The translations under genes were made by a program, and so were the position numbers. A stretch of DNA of 64,000 nucleotides, from positions 896,858 to 960,857 of the forward strand of contig NZ_CAKLBP010000001.1 of assembly GCF_920984665.1 (NCBI RefSeq). Direction: 5' to 3'. The stretch comes from Pedobacter sp. Leaf170. Its GTDB lineage: Bacteria; Bacteroidota; Bacteroidia; Sphingobacteriales; Sphingobacteriaceae. The notes under the pieces are model-generated. The model did not search any database and was not told the DNA's origin. It saw only the letters and a list, made by a program, of their open reading frames with translations. Below, piece after piece: positions 9,525-18,180 of the stretch (positions are counted from its first letter, which is position 1; each line of letters opens with the position of its first letter).

Positions 9525-12500
9525 TTAAGAGGACATAATCGATAACTCACAATTGCTCACATCCTTTAAAAAGGTTTCCGCACCGGACAACAATACTTTT
9601 ATCCGCTCAAATGCAGCTTGCTGCGTTGTTGTTAGCCCTGCCGTTTTCAGTCCAGGCTGTACGATGGTGATCTCAACAGGAATAACCGGGTTATCAAAAC
9701 CTTCCAATATCATCTTTGCATCAGAAAGAGTCCCTTTTCTAAGTTTACTGCCGGAGTTGTTCCTGTCAGCGCGTTCGATCATCTGTTTGAGCAGGAGTTT
9801 TCGATTTGCCCAGTTGACCGATTTGATGGCCTGTCCGCAAACCTCATACATGTCCTCAATACTGCAGTTTGGCTGATCTCCCGATTGTTTTTTACAGTGC
9901 CAGAACTGGACTTTGTCTTTTCTCAGCCCAATTACATCTGCAATTTCCAATGAACCATGATCATAAAAAACCACATCAAATTCATTCTTTGCAAGATCAA
10001 TGATATAATCATGTATGGAACGCTTCGGATTGGAACTGCGCTTATAGGCAATTTTTTCCTGGGCGGTGTGATATTCCTTGCTTACATCAACATCCGTTGG
10101 CCAACTGATCGCCACGATCTGCTCATCTTTAATTGTCTTATTATTTTCAGCACTAAAAGGGAAGTATACTCTTCCAACTAGCTTTGAGAGATCTTCGAAA
10201 AACAAATTAATGGGATTTTCATTGACGATGGATAAAAATCCTTCCTCGCTTCCAAGGGCTACCCCCTTGTTGACAACGATGCGGCAAACGGTATCCTCGG
10301 TGTAGTTGAATGTCGCCTTTGGTGATAGCGTGTATTCAAGACGTGCTGCAACGTTATTTTTTGAGATTTCCAGTATTACCTTGGAGGTAGTCTTACTAGA
10401 GACAATGATATCACAAGAACAGAGTAAGGCCTCTTCAGTCACCTCATCATCCTGATCAAGAAACACGACCGATGTATTGCGGTTATACTGTGTATGGTCC
10501 CAATCGGCAAAGAATACCTCAATATCGGGGAATTGATCGATGATCCTTCCTGTATCAAGATCCGAAAGTGGCGAATCGAGTTTGTCCATTTCCGGATCCC
10601 CCACCTTTCTGGCGATTCCCTTGCACCACTCTACAAAATACTTGATTTTATTGTCTCCAAGCGTCCACACTTTCGAACTGGTGCTCACCCCAAGCATCAC
10701 ATTTTTATTCAGAACGGTATCGTAAGCACCACCAAATGAGTGTCCTCTGGTATAACTGAATTTATCACTGGGCAAGACTGAAAGCTGAGCCTGTGATCCC
10801 AATAACTGCTTGTAGGACTCACTGTTGCCCTTGTTCTTTCGGCTCCGCAAACCCACATTATAAAAGCGGGGTTCCTGCCACCCGGCCATCACGCGCTTGA
10901 GGTAAGGCAGCGGGACCATGTCATGTAAAACACCATTTCTCAAATACTGGGATACGATGTGTTCGTAAAGTTCGGTCTCCTTGCTTGTTGCACCAATGAA
11001 TAAAAGGGAATTGTCCTGGTCAAAATAAGTTACAAAAAAGTCGTGAGTGACATCCTTGAGTGAATCTTCCTTATTATACCACGAGGGAGTGCGTGGTTCG
11101 GCTATAACATGGACAGCTACATCATGGGAACTGCTGACATGATGGTGCCGGATAATCGGATTTTTAAATACATCTGTCCCGGAAAAATCAATACTACGCC
11201 TGATGTCTATTGGGGGAAGTTCTTCACCTTGCTCGTTTCGATCTGGCACGGGCGCAGGAATAATCCGGTAAAGCTTTGCATGAAAAAAGGGTTTAAAATT
11301 ATCATCCTCAAGCGTCAATGGTTCTTCATAGCTGATACTCAAGGCTACTGGCTCTTCTGAAACATCGGAAAAGGAATCAAAGAATTCCTGTTCATCTTCG
11401 GTCTTCTGGATTTTCAGTTTATGCAGATCCGGAAGTATCACCGACCAGTCTTTGGTGTCTTCCTTATATAATTGATGGGAATCAATTTTGAATTCGTGCT
11501 CTCCGGCAATGACTGTTGCAATGCTGCCTTCCGCGGTATTGGTCCGTGAAATCCTACCCACAAACTGCAGGGTAATAGCTAGGGATTTATGTGGTATGTG
11601 CACCGCTGCAATTTTCAGCGCAGGGAAGTCATAGCCCTCGCCCATCATATCAACACATATCACCCCGTCGATTTCTCCCGAAACGAGTTGGCCAATCCTG
11701 GATTTAATTGTTGAACTCCCCAATTTGCTATGAACCACTGCCAGTTTGAGTTGCGTATGGTTAAGGTAGATCTGTTCGAGATCATCCGCATCTTTTTTGC
11801 GGTCGGTACGGATAATGATGCGATGTTCCGGATGCAGTCTGGATGAATAAACTTTCTGGGCTTTTAAGGCAATGGCGATATTTTTTTCTTCTAAGGTGGC
11901 CGATGGTGGTGCGGTGGCAGGAACAAAGTTGATCTTACTGAAAAGCCCGTCCTCAAATGCTTTTTTTAAAGGATAATTATAGATCAGTCTAGCCTTTAGA
12001 TCTTTTTTGTCACGTCTGAACGGAGTGGCAGTAAGTAATATTTGCTTAGCCGAAGAAAATGCTTCGAGAATGTTTATCCACGAGCTGGCCCTACTGTGGT
12101 GCGCCTCATCAACGAATATCAGATCGAACGCATTGGCTCCTACTCTCGAGGAGATATCGGTAATCTTATTCAAGGTTCCGGGAATAGCCACAACAACATC
12201 GTTTGTTTTTAGTATACCTTTCCATTCTGCGGTATCATCAATGATCCTGGTCAACTCAAATACCCCCGGAAGTTTACGGCCACCCTGGATAATTTTCTTT
12301 TCCACCAAAACTTTGGGGGTTCGGAAATTTTCGGCAATCTGCTCACGGACTAGCTGGCTGGGCGTGATAACCAGTATTTTTTTTGCCTGTAATGCATAGG
12401 CCAGTACAATCATTACCGCTGTTTTTCCTGTTCCGGTGGGCATAGTAATCAGTGCCGGTTCTGTTCTTACACTGAAGTGTGCCATGGCAGCGCCTATTGC

Positions 12501-12587
12501 GCCAATCTGATTTTTATACAGGCCCTGCTTACCGTCGGGCTGAGCAAATAGATTGAGGTGCTCATACCCCTTTTCAAAACAATTCAT
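9525..12587 (-). CDS. SF2 DEAH helicase with C-terminal PD-(D/E)XK-like domain
   Basis: A 1020-residue protein. The N-terminal half is an SF2 (type III restriction / SSL2-like) helicase: MPTGTGKT near residue 49 (Walker A), VDEAHH near 160, LLTATPFR near 188, and QFVGRISR near 343 (motif VI). The middle has no motif I recognise. Near residues 883-900 the sequence SLEIADVIGL followed by VQFWHCKKQS fits a D...xCK nuclease core, and is followed by DMYEVCGQAIKSVNW, a segment I associate with helicases bearing C-terminal nucleases. It is the promoter-proximal gene of a minus-strand cluster with the NERD helicase and the TPR/cold-shock protein. A role in defence against foreign DNA is inferred, and I cannot match the trio to a named system. 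Confidence 0.8.
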   Translation of the reverse strand: MNCFEKGYEHLNLFAQPDGKQGLYKNQIGAIGAAMAHFSVRTEPALITMPTGTGKTAVMIVLAYALQAKKILVITPSQLVREQIAENFRTPKVLVEKKIIQGGRKLPGVFELTRIIDDTAEWKGILKTNDVVVAIPGTLNKITDISSRVGANAFDLIFVDEAHHSRASSWINILEAFSSAKQILLTATPFRRDKKDLKARLIYNYPLKKAFEDGLFSKINFVPATAPPSATLEEKNIAIALKAQKVYSSRLHPEHRIIIRTDRKKDADDLEQIYLNHTQLKLAVVHSKLGSSTIKSRIGQLVSGEIDGVICVDMMGEGYDFPALKIAAVHIPHKSLAITLQFVGRISRTNTAEGSIATVIAGEHEFKIDSHQLYKEDTKDWSVILPDLHKLKIQKTEDEQEFFDSFSDVSEEPVALSISYEEPLTLEDDNFKPFFHAKLYRIIPAPVPDRNEQGEELPPIDIRRSIDFSGTDVFKNPIIRHHHVSSSHDVAVHVIAEPRTPSWYNKEDSLKDVTHDFFVTYFDQDNSLLFIGATSKETELYEHIVSQYLRNGVLHDMVPLPYLKRVMAGWQEPRFYNVGLRSRKNKGNSESYKQLLGSQAQLSVLPSDKFSYTRGHSFGGAYDTVLNKNVMLGVSTSSKVWTLGDNKIKYFVEWCKGIARKVGDPEMDKLDSPLSDLDTGRIIDQFPDIEVFFADWDHTQYNRNTSVVFLDQDDEVTEEALLCSCDIIVSSKTTSKVILEISKNNVAARLEYTLSPKATFNYTEDTVCRIVVNKGVALGSEEGFLSIVNENPINLFFEDLSKLVGRVYFPFSAENNKTIKDEQIVAISWPTDVDVSKEYHTAQEKIAYKRSSNPKRSIHDYIIDLAKNEFDVVFYDHGSLEIADVIGLRKDKVQFWHCKKQSGDQPNCSIEDMYEVCGQAIKSVNWANRKLLLKQMIERADRNNSGSKLRKGTLSDAKMILEGFDNPVIPVEITIVQPGLKTAGLTTTQQAAFERIKVLLSGAETFLKDVSNCELSIMSS

Positions 12588-13082
12588 TGGAGAGCAATTT
12601 AGAATGGAAATATAAAAAAACTATTTCATAAAATACTAATATTCAAGGGTTCGATAAGTGCTATTCATCTCTGAACCAATAAACGAAGATCGTGGTCCAA
12701 ATCATTATAGGTGTACGGGAAACCGGAAATGCTGTGCTTACGGTGATTCTCATACAATAATCCGTTGCTGGGCTGTGTCTCAAAGCCATAAACGGGTCAA
12801 TGAATTTAACATTTCCCCCGTCTTTGCTGGATATTTTGATGCATTTGGATGATCCCAATACAAATAGTTGTTGTTCTTCTATTGGTTTTCTGATAGCCAT
12901 CATCCTTGAAATTCCCTTTAGTCCATAGGTCAGTATGTTTTGTTTGACCTGTAAGCAGCTAAGAATTAAAAAACCTTAAATTAATGACATGATCTATAAC
13001 GCTACAGACCAGTCTTTTTTATAAAATAGAATAGGCGAGTGTTTTTATTATGCGCAAAAAATTAGAGTTATGGAATTTTATC
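12588..13082. other. Divergent intergenic region
   Basis: Nearly 500 bases between the SF2 helicase gene (minus) and rnlA (plus). Two opposing short frames of 64 and 80 codons occupy 12658-12903. Neither resembles a known protein and they exclude each other, so neither is called. The helicase promoter should lie at the left end, but I could not pin it. Confidence 0.4.
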
Positions 13083-13090
13083 TATCTTTG
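13083..13090 (+). promoter_or_regulatory. Probable -7 element of rnlAB promoter
   Basis: TATCTTTG matches the Bacteroidota -7 consensus TAnnTTTG and ends 20 bases before the rnlA ATG, implying a very short leader. The region 19 bases upstream is not a good TTTG, so the -33 element is weak or displaced. Confidence 0.45.
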
Positions 13091-13110
13091 TTTCCATTTT
13101 TTATGCTCTT

Positions 13111-14142
13111 ATGGTTTTCAAGGAATTATCACTATACAAAGATCGGATTGTTGACAGTATCAACTCATTTTCGGAAAATACAAAATGCACGGTAACTGAA
13201 ACCCCGAAGATGATTAAATATACGATCAATGTTCCTGAGGAGAAGGAAGCCCTTTTGAGTGTTTACCCTAATAAGAACGGCACAGCTACCATCTATGCAC
13301 AAGTTGGGAAAAATACTGATCTTTCCTTGAAAATTGCCCATCGAATCATTGAGCAGTGTACGGTTTCTGAGATTAATGCAAAGGCCTTATTTATCAGTAA
13401 GATGGAAGATGATGAATTTGAGGCATTATTGGAGTATCTTGATGGGGATGAGCGGATAACTATTGATCAAGCTAAAGCTATTTCAGTAGGAAAACAGTTC
13501 AGGGTAAACTGGAGTGACGGGGGGAGTGTATTCATAAACAGGTTTAACTCTGGTTCATTTTCAGTTCAAGGGAGCAGCAACATTTTAAAAGAAATTGTAT
13601 TTGAGGGATTGACCAATCTGTTGCCTTATCAGGACACAGTCAGTGCAAAGTTGCAGTCTTTAGATATTGGAATGAAGGCGGATGATGTGCTGTTGGCATT
13701 AAAAAAAATCATACCCAATGCCTTCGATTTTTTGGGCGATCCATTAAAGGCTATCATAAGTGCAGCGATAGTTTTAAAAAATGCCGATTTAAAAATGTTA
13801 GAATATTCTGCAATAGTATTCCCAGCATTAAAAGGTCTGGAGGGCTATATCAAAAAGCTGTTTTTGGTGAATGGGATTGAAATAACAGGCCCGACGCTCG
13901 CGCCATATATCGAAAGTAGAAAAGTCAAACCGGAGCATGTTGCTGTTATAAAAAACCAGCATGTGGTGGATGCAATTGAACAGTGTTATGCTTACTATTC
14001 AACTAATAGGCATATATTGTTTCATATTGATGGCACGATAATTGGCACCAGGACAATTGATGACATTGAATTTGCGGACTCAGTAATCAATGAGACATTT
14101 TCCCTAATTGAGAATACCTATAGTGTCATCAGCAAAAAATAA
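13111..14142 (+). CDS. rnlA: RnlA-family toxin (RNase LS-like)
   Basis: A 343-residue protein with the size and layout of RnlA, the endoribonuclease toxin of the RnlAB type II system, known from E. coli to act against phage T4. The C-terminal domain carries KGLEGYIKKLF, then STNRHILFHIDGT, where Arg300 and His305 form an Rx4H HEPN catalytic motif. It ends in a helix of the RnlA C-terminal type (IDDIEFADSVINETFSLIE). The N-terminal 200 residues are the less conserved repeated and dimerisation regions. The stop codon is directly followed by the ATG of the RnlB-like antitoxin, supporting the assignment. Expected role: mRNA cleavage when the antitoxin is lost during infection. Confidence 0.8.
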   Translation: MVFKELSLYKDRIVDSINSFSENTKCTVTETPKMIKYTINVPEEKEALLSVYPNKNGTATIYAQVGKNTDLSLKIAHRIIEQCTVSEINAKALFISKMEDDEFEALLEYLDGDERITIDQAKAISVGKQFRVNWSDGGSVFINRFNSGSFSVQGSSNILKEIVFEGLTNLLPYQDTVSAKLQSLDIGMKADDVLLALKKIIPNAFDFLGDPLKAIISAAIVLKNADLKMLEYSAIVFPALKGLEGYIKKLFLVNGIEITGPTLAPYIESRKVKPEHVAVIKNQHVVDAIEQCYAYYSTNRHILFHIDGTIIGTRTIDDIEFADSVINETFSLIENTYSVISKK

Positions 14143-14508
14143 ATGAGAAAGATTAAAACTTACGATATCGTAAACTTTGACAATAGCTTTCTACATGTTA
14201 TTGCCAACAGTACAGTTATGCTTTCTGAGTTGATTAGTGATCTCAACCGTCAGATCATTACCAAAACTAATTTTCAAGGGACGATTGTTCTTGATATGCT
14301 TATTGTAAATGGCAATAGCAAAAAGAGATTTTTCCAGTCTTTCGCTGATAATGACTGTATCAAATTGAAAGATGTTGAGGTGATGTATAATGTGCCAAGC
14401 GAAATATTGAACATCTCTACCGATTACATCAAAAATCACCTTCACATTCTAAATCAAGGCATTTTAACTAAAATTGAGATAGAAAAAATAAAGCAAGCAA
14501 TTAATTAA
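14143..14508 (+). CDS. rnlB: RnlB-family antitoxin
   Basis: A 121-residue protein starting on the base after the rnlA stop, with no gap, as expected for coupled toxin-antitoxin translation. It has the length of E. coli RnlB (about 123 residues) and shares a similar order of features: a GTIVLDMLIVNG segment followed by an Arg-Phe pair, a VPSEIL segment near residue 85 and a helical end. RnlB neutralises RnlA by direct binding. The assignment rests on this resemblance and the synteny. Confidence 0.75.
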   Translation: MRKIKTYDIVNFDNSFLHVIANSTVMLSELISDLNRQIITKTNFQGTIVLDMLIVNGNSKKRFFQSFADNDCIKLKDVEVMYNVPSEILNISTDYIKNHLHILNQGILTKIEIEKIKQAIN

Positions 14509-14969
14509 GCTTTTATTTTTCACTTTGTTTAACCTTTATAGCTACTCCTCCCAATTTTTTATAGTCGGACTTATGGACTTCACTAAGAATGATTGTTTAT
14601 TGTTGAATGAAGATTAGGCTTTCAATTGAATTTAAAGAAACCCTATATTTATTGAGATTAATTTAATCTTTATTTGAATAAAATATGGAAAACCGTTTCT
14701 TACAAAACTAGAATCAGGATAACAAAAAATATCCGCTATAAGTTCTTGATTGCTTTATTAAAATTGTTTGCTACTTCGTATAGTAGTGAGTCGGAATTGT
14801 TTTTTTTGTAAGTATTTGATAGTTATAAAGGTATTTATAAAACTTGTTCTGGTTTCGTCGGTGGCAATCTTCAACATTTTCTTTCTTTGAAGATTGGAGT
14901 TAAGCTAGATTACACCATAAACTCAAAACCGTTATTGGCTGCAATGGTGATCATTGGAAGGGCTGTATC
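14509..14969. other. Intergenic region
   Basis: About 460 AT-rich bases between rnlB (plus) and the 3' end of the HNH pseudogene (minus). I see no convincing gene, terminator hairpin or repeat. Confidence 0.4.
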
Positions 14970-15970
14970 TCAAAAGCGTTGCCTAAGCAATTCCACATCA
15001 TAAACCTGCCCAATTCGATACTCAGGCATCAAACAAAGATATTCGAGCAAAAAATTATTTTGAGGCTGAACTCTGCTAATAGTAGTTAGTGCTAAGTGTT
15101 GTATATTAAAGAACTTATTAAAATACTTGTCGAAAGGCGGCAATCGATCTGATTTAGTAATATTAAACCGCTTATCCGCCGGTAGCAGATTCTATATCTG
15201 ATCATGGCATACAAAAGCATATGGCAAAAAATGCTCCACCGCATAATCTTCAAGTGCCAAAGGTCGCCCTGTGTAGATACAGTCAATTTGCCCAACCTCG
15301 CTGAATACCACATCCCAGAATAACTTACGTTGCCTAGTTAAAGCATTTCGAAATGGTGGATGTATCAATTTTCCAGCAATATCTGAGACATTAGGTTTTA
15401 ATTTTTGTAGGTAAAGCGATAATTTCCAATAACAAAACCCGCGTAGAATGCCAATGTTTTCGAACGGATACTCGAACCAATCTGGATTAATTTCTATCTC
15501 ATCACGAAACAAAGCGTATGGTACATCTCGCTCAAAATTCTGAGAAGCTAAGTAAACCTGTTTCCAATTATCTCCCATTCCAGGAAACCATGGACTTAAA
15601 AAACGGTGCGGCACCTCTTGATCAAAATGCATTAGTATCTGGTGGGTTTCTTTAGTTATCTCTGTAAGCAAATGCTGAATGATGATTCCTCTCTTCTCAT
15701 CCACATCTATTCCTTCTCGATCTTTAATAAAATCAATCGCTACACCTAGCTTATCCTGCCGACCGAAATTCAAATTAAAATAATGATAAGTATACCATCC
15801 ATTAGCAACCATTCCAGCAAAAGCCTCCGCTTGGCAATACGGTTTTCTCCAGCTTCTACTGCATCTAAAAGTGAAAGAAACCAATAAAACTTATAACTCG
15901 CTATCGTATAATTAAAGCACGCAGAAAGTAAATGAACTGGCCGTTTTGGATGTGAAGGCAGCATATTCAT
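14970..15970 (-). pseudogene. HNH endonuclease, broken by a 1-base deletion and an amber codon
   Basis: Read from ATG at 15970, the first frame runs to about 15830 (ending near EAGENRIAK). The next coding stretch (AEAFAGMVANGWYTYHYF) continues in another frame, and restoring one G near 15830 joins them. The frame then stays open to a TAG at 15192-15194, where the HNH family has Trp (HFLPYAFVCHDQ-[TAG]-NLLPADK). Past the TAG the same frame reads on for about 74 sensible codons to TGA at 14970. The HNH core is CIYTGRPL...VEHFLPYAF...NLLPADKRFN. The intact protein would have been a nuclease of about 333 residues, probably of a defence module. Two independent lesions argue for real decay. Confidence 0.8.
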
Positions 15971-16284
15971 TCACAACTAGAATGATTTGGTGAAAAATAA
16001 AGATATTCATTTAGAATCGCCAAATATATAAAATTGCCAACAATGCATTATATCCAATCGGCAAACAATAGTAACTGGACCAAGTTTGCTACAATTTCTC
16101 GACTGAAGCCAATTTTTTATAACTTAACAAGCTATATAATATCTAGCAACTGGTGGAGATATTCGGTTTGGTTATCAGGCCGCTAATACTCGTTGTCAAT
16201 CTGTTGGGCTTCTAGAAAAAAATAAAGCTGAAGCATATAAAATACATCTTACTATTACTCTAAATTGCTAACCCGGTTCTGTAA
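15971..16284. other. Intergenic region
   Basis: About 310 AT-rich bases between the HNH pseudogene start and the 3' end of the SH3b gene. No coding or structural signal was seen. Confidence 0.4.
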
Positions 16285-16797
16285 TCACTTTATCCCTTCA
16301 AGCTTGCAGTAACCCAATGTCCCGGAGGACGAAACTTTTACTTTCACCCATTTTCCTATTTTGGCGAGCCTTTTCACTTTTTGATTAAGCTTTAACTTTT
16401 CGATTACTGGATAGGATAACCCTGGTCCTGAGTAGAGATTGATTTCTTTAACCCTAACTACAGATAAAGGTTGTACTAAATCGCTAGCAACGTTACTTTT
16501 TCCTACTTGATAGGATTTCTTATCAACTAGACTAGTTACGCGAGGTTTATAAATAGATGAGGTTTTACTCGCTCTAGACTGGACAGTATTTGGAGATTGC
16601 ACATTTGAGGAACAAACCCCACAAGTACCGCCGCTCCCACAGTGGGCGCAGCGGGAGCAGTTTTTACACGCCGAACAATAGGCTGAGCCGGTACACCTTC
16701 CTAATTTGCTTTCATTGATTAAATTAAGGGAGGATACTTTTTGGCCATTGGCAAAGAAATAACAGCACATTAATCCTATTGAAATAAATATTTTCAT
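16285..16797 (-). CDS. Secreted Cys-rich protein with SH3b domain
   Basis: A 170-residue protein. Residues 1-18 form a signal peptide (MKIFISIGLMCCYFFANG, then QK). A Cys cluster follows at about residues 34-62 (CTGSAYCSACKNC, CAHC, CGVC): eight Cys, which could bind metal or form disulfides. A linker leads to a C-terminal bacterial SH3 domain from about residue 110 (INLYSGPGLSYPVIEKLKLNQKVKRL... GKWVKVKV). Bacterial SH3 domains often bind cell-wall peptides, so a periplasmic envelope role is likely. It lies 56 bases downstream of the lipoprotein gene in the same direction and probably shares its promoter with the TTACGG palindrome. Confidence 0.75.
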   Translation of the reverse strand: MKIFISIGLMCCYFFANGQKVSSLNLINESKLGRCTGSAYCSACKNCSRCAHCGSGGTCGVCSSNVQSPNTVQSRASKTSSIYKPRVTSLVDKKSYQVGKSNVASDLVQPLSVVRVKEINLYSGPGLSYPVIEKLKLNQKVKRLAKIGKWVKVKVSSSGTLGYCKLEGIK

Positions 16798-16853
16798 AAT
16801 TATTATTTTAATTTTTTTTAAGAAGAAAACGTTTTAAATATCCCAGAAGCATT

Positions 16854-17408
16854 TTATTTGTGTTGCCAGCATCGACCGCCCCCTACAACTAATCGCTTGC
16901 AGTATCCTCCGGTTTTGTTTTTTGCCCCACAAACAGAGGAAATAGGTGCAGTTGTTCCTCCACCAGATCCATTCCCGCCGCTGGGGGTTGTTGAAACATA
17001 GCTACCAAAACTTGAGGTACCATTTCCAGATATCATATTGTATGAAATCTCCGCACGGTTATAGCCGAGATTTCCGTAAACCGGATCTTCATCCTTTAGG
17101 ATGTAAGCCTGAATGGTCTGATAAGTTGAAGTGGTGGATGCTACGCTTAACTTCAAATCAAAGGAAACTTGTTTCTGGATTTTGTAACTCCATTTACCAA
17201 CATTATTGTTTATCGTTTTCATCTGATTAGATGCATCGGTATAGGAAATATTGCAATAATCACAAGTAACTTCATATGAATAAAGGACAGGGGTTTGTTC
17301 TGCTTCTTTGATGATACCTTGTTCTGCTTTCTTGCAAGAACCGTTGATCACGATGGCCAATAGTACTAGCGAAGTAAACCTAAGCGATTTTGTAAGAGAC
17401 TTTATCAT
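16854..17408 (-). CDS. Lipoprotein with Cys/His-rich C-terminal tail
   Basis: A 184-residue protein with a lipoprotein signal peptide (hydrophobic LVLLAIVINGSC, lipobox Cys26). The mature part has a CDYC pair near residue 50 and a beta-rich central region, then a Gly/Ser-rich linker. The tail reads CGAKNKTGGYCKRLVVGGGRCWQHK, a short C-x9-C...C-x2-H motif seen at the ends of various secreted or phage-like proteins and probably metal-binding. Its start lies 55 bases from a perfect TTACGG-N4-CCGTAA palindrome, and the SH3b gene follows in the same direction. Function unknown. Outer-membrane or periplasmic location is likely. Confidence 0.7.
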   Translation of the reverse strand: MIKSLTKSLRFTSLVLLAIVINGSCKKAEQGIIKEAEQTPVLYSYEVTCDYCNISYTDASNQMKTINNNVGKWSYKIQKQVSFDLKLSVASTTSTYQTIQAYILKDEDPVYGNLGYNRAEISYNMISGNGTSSFGSYVSTTPSGGNGSGGGTTAPISSVCGAKNKTGGYCKRLVVGGGRCWQHK

Positions 17409-17462
17409 ACTTTCTTATTTTAATTAATATCAGCCAAGGTATGGGAAATCAAAAAAAGATGA

Positions 17463-17478
17463 TTACGGGTTTCCGTAA
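17463..17478. promoter_or_regulatory. Palindromic operator candidate, copy 1
   Basis: TTACGG-GTTT-CCGTAA, perfect 6-base arms. It lies 55 bases upstream of the lipoprotein start. On that strand it is followed after about 9 bases by a TTTG that could serve as a -33 element, the position an activator would take. Confidence 0.55.
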
Positions 17479-17718
17479 GTGAAATCACCTTCTAAATCAA
17501 ATAGGAAAATAAAGATTTTATATCTTTTAAAATATCTATTGCTGGGGTTTCTTTTTGATAATATCCTGAAGCAAAAAACCATTCAACTTCAAAAACAACG
17601 TGTGCTTGAAAAAGCTTCAAAATATTGTGCTATCTACGATGTGATGTCAATTAATAATCCAAATGAAATTCGCAGGATTAGGATGTCCTACGTAAAACTC
17701 TTTAAGCTGAAAAATTAA
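17479..17718 (+). CDS. Possible small hypothetical protein
   Basis: A 79-codon frame opening with GTG immediately after the palindrome at 17463-17478. The product is basic with one weak hydrophobic stretch (ILYLLKYLLLGFLF) and an amphipathic helix after it, which could be a small membrane-associated protein. It has no recognised family, no clear ribosome binding site and an unusual start codon, so it may not be real. Confidence 0.25.
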   Translation: MKSPSKSNRKIKILYLLKYLLLGFLFDNILKQKTIQLQKQRVLEKASKYCAIYDVMSINNPNEIRRIRMSYVKLFKLKN

Positions 17719-18180
17719 TTAAAGTCATACGAATCAACCTACACTGAGTTTTACATTTGATATGGACTGGTAATGAGTGAATTTATTTAACATACAGTCT
17801 CAATTGGCACTGCAGCGGTATTGATTTGCCCCTTAGCTATTAGTCTCGGAATAGCTGTCTACTTATGAGAATTAGTGTAACTCTCACACACGACACTAAA
17901 AATCCTCTTTTAAGTATATCCTCATACCTTTGCTAACTAAATCCATTCTTTGCAGCTATTGCGCTTTTCACTAATCCACCTCAAAACGATAATTCAGGGG
18001 AAGTTCACGTTGCTATAATAGTTTTCTAACAACCTTAAAGTGTAGTTGCGTAGGCCTTTTTACCACTCTCTTAAACTTTTCGAGCTTATAATCACTGACT
18101 TTTTTCTTAAATATCTTTCTCTACAGATTTGAGCTATTATAAAAAAATCATTGGGCTTTTTTCAGCACGAGCTCAGTTCG
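17719..18180. other. Intergenic region
   Basis: About 460 bases. No supported gene, hairpin terminator or repeat was seen. It contains the 3' side of the minus-strand membrane-protein gene. Confidence 0.4.

Noticed and set aside
12658..12903. Two opposing short frames in the spacer upstream of rnlA
   Set aside because: They overlap on opposite strands, lack a recognisable family, and have no good start signal.
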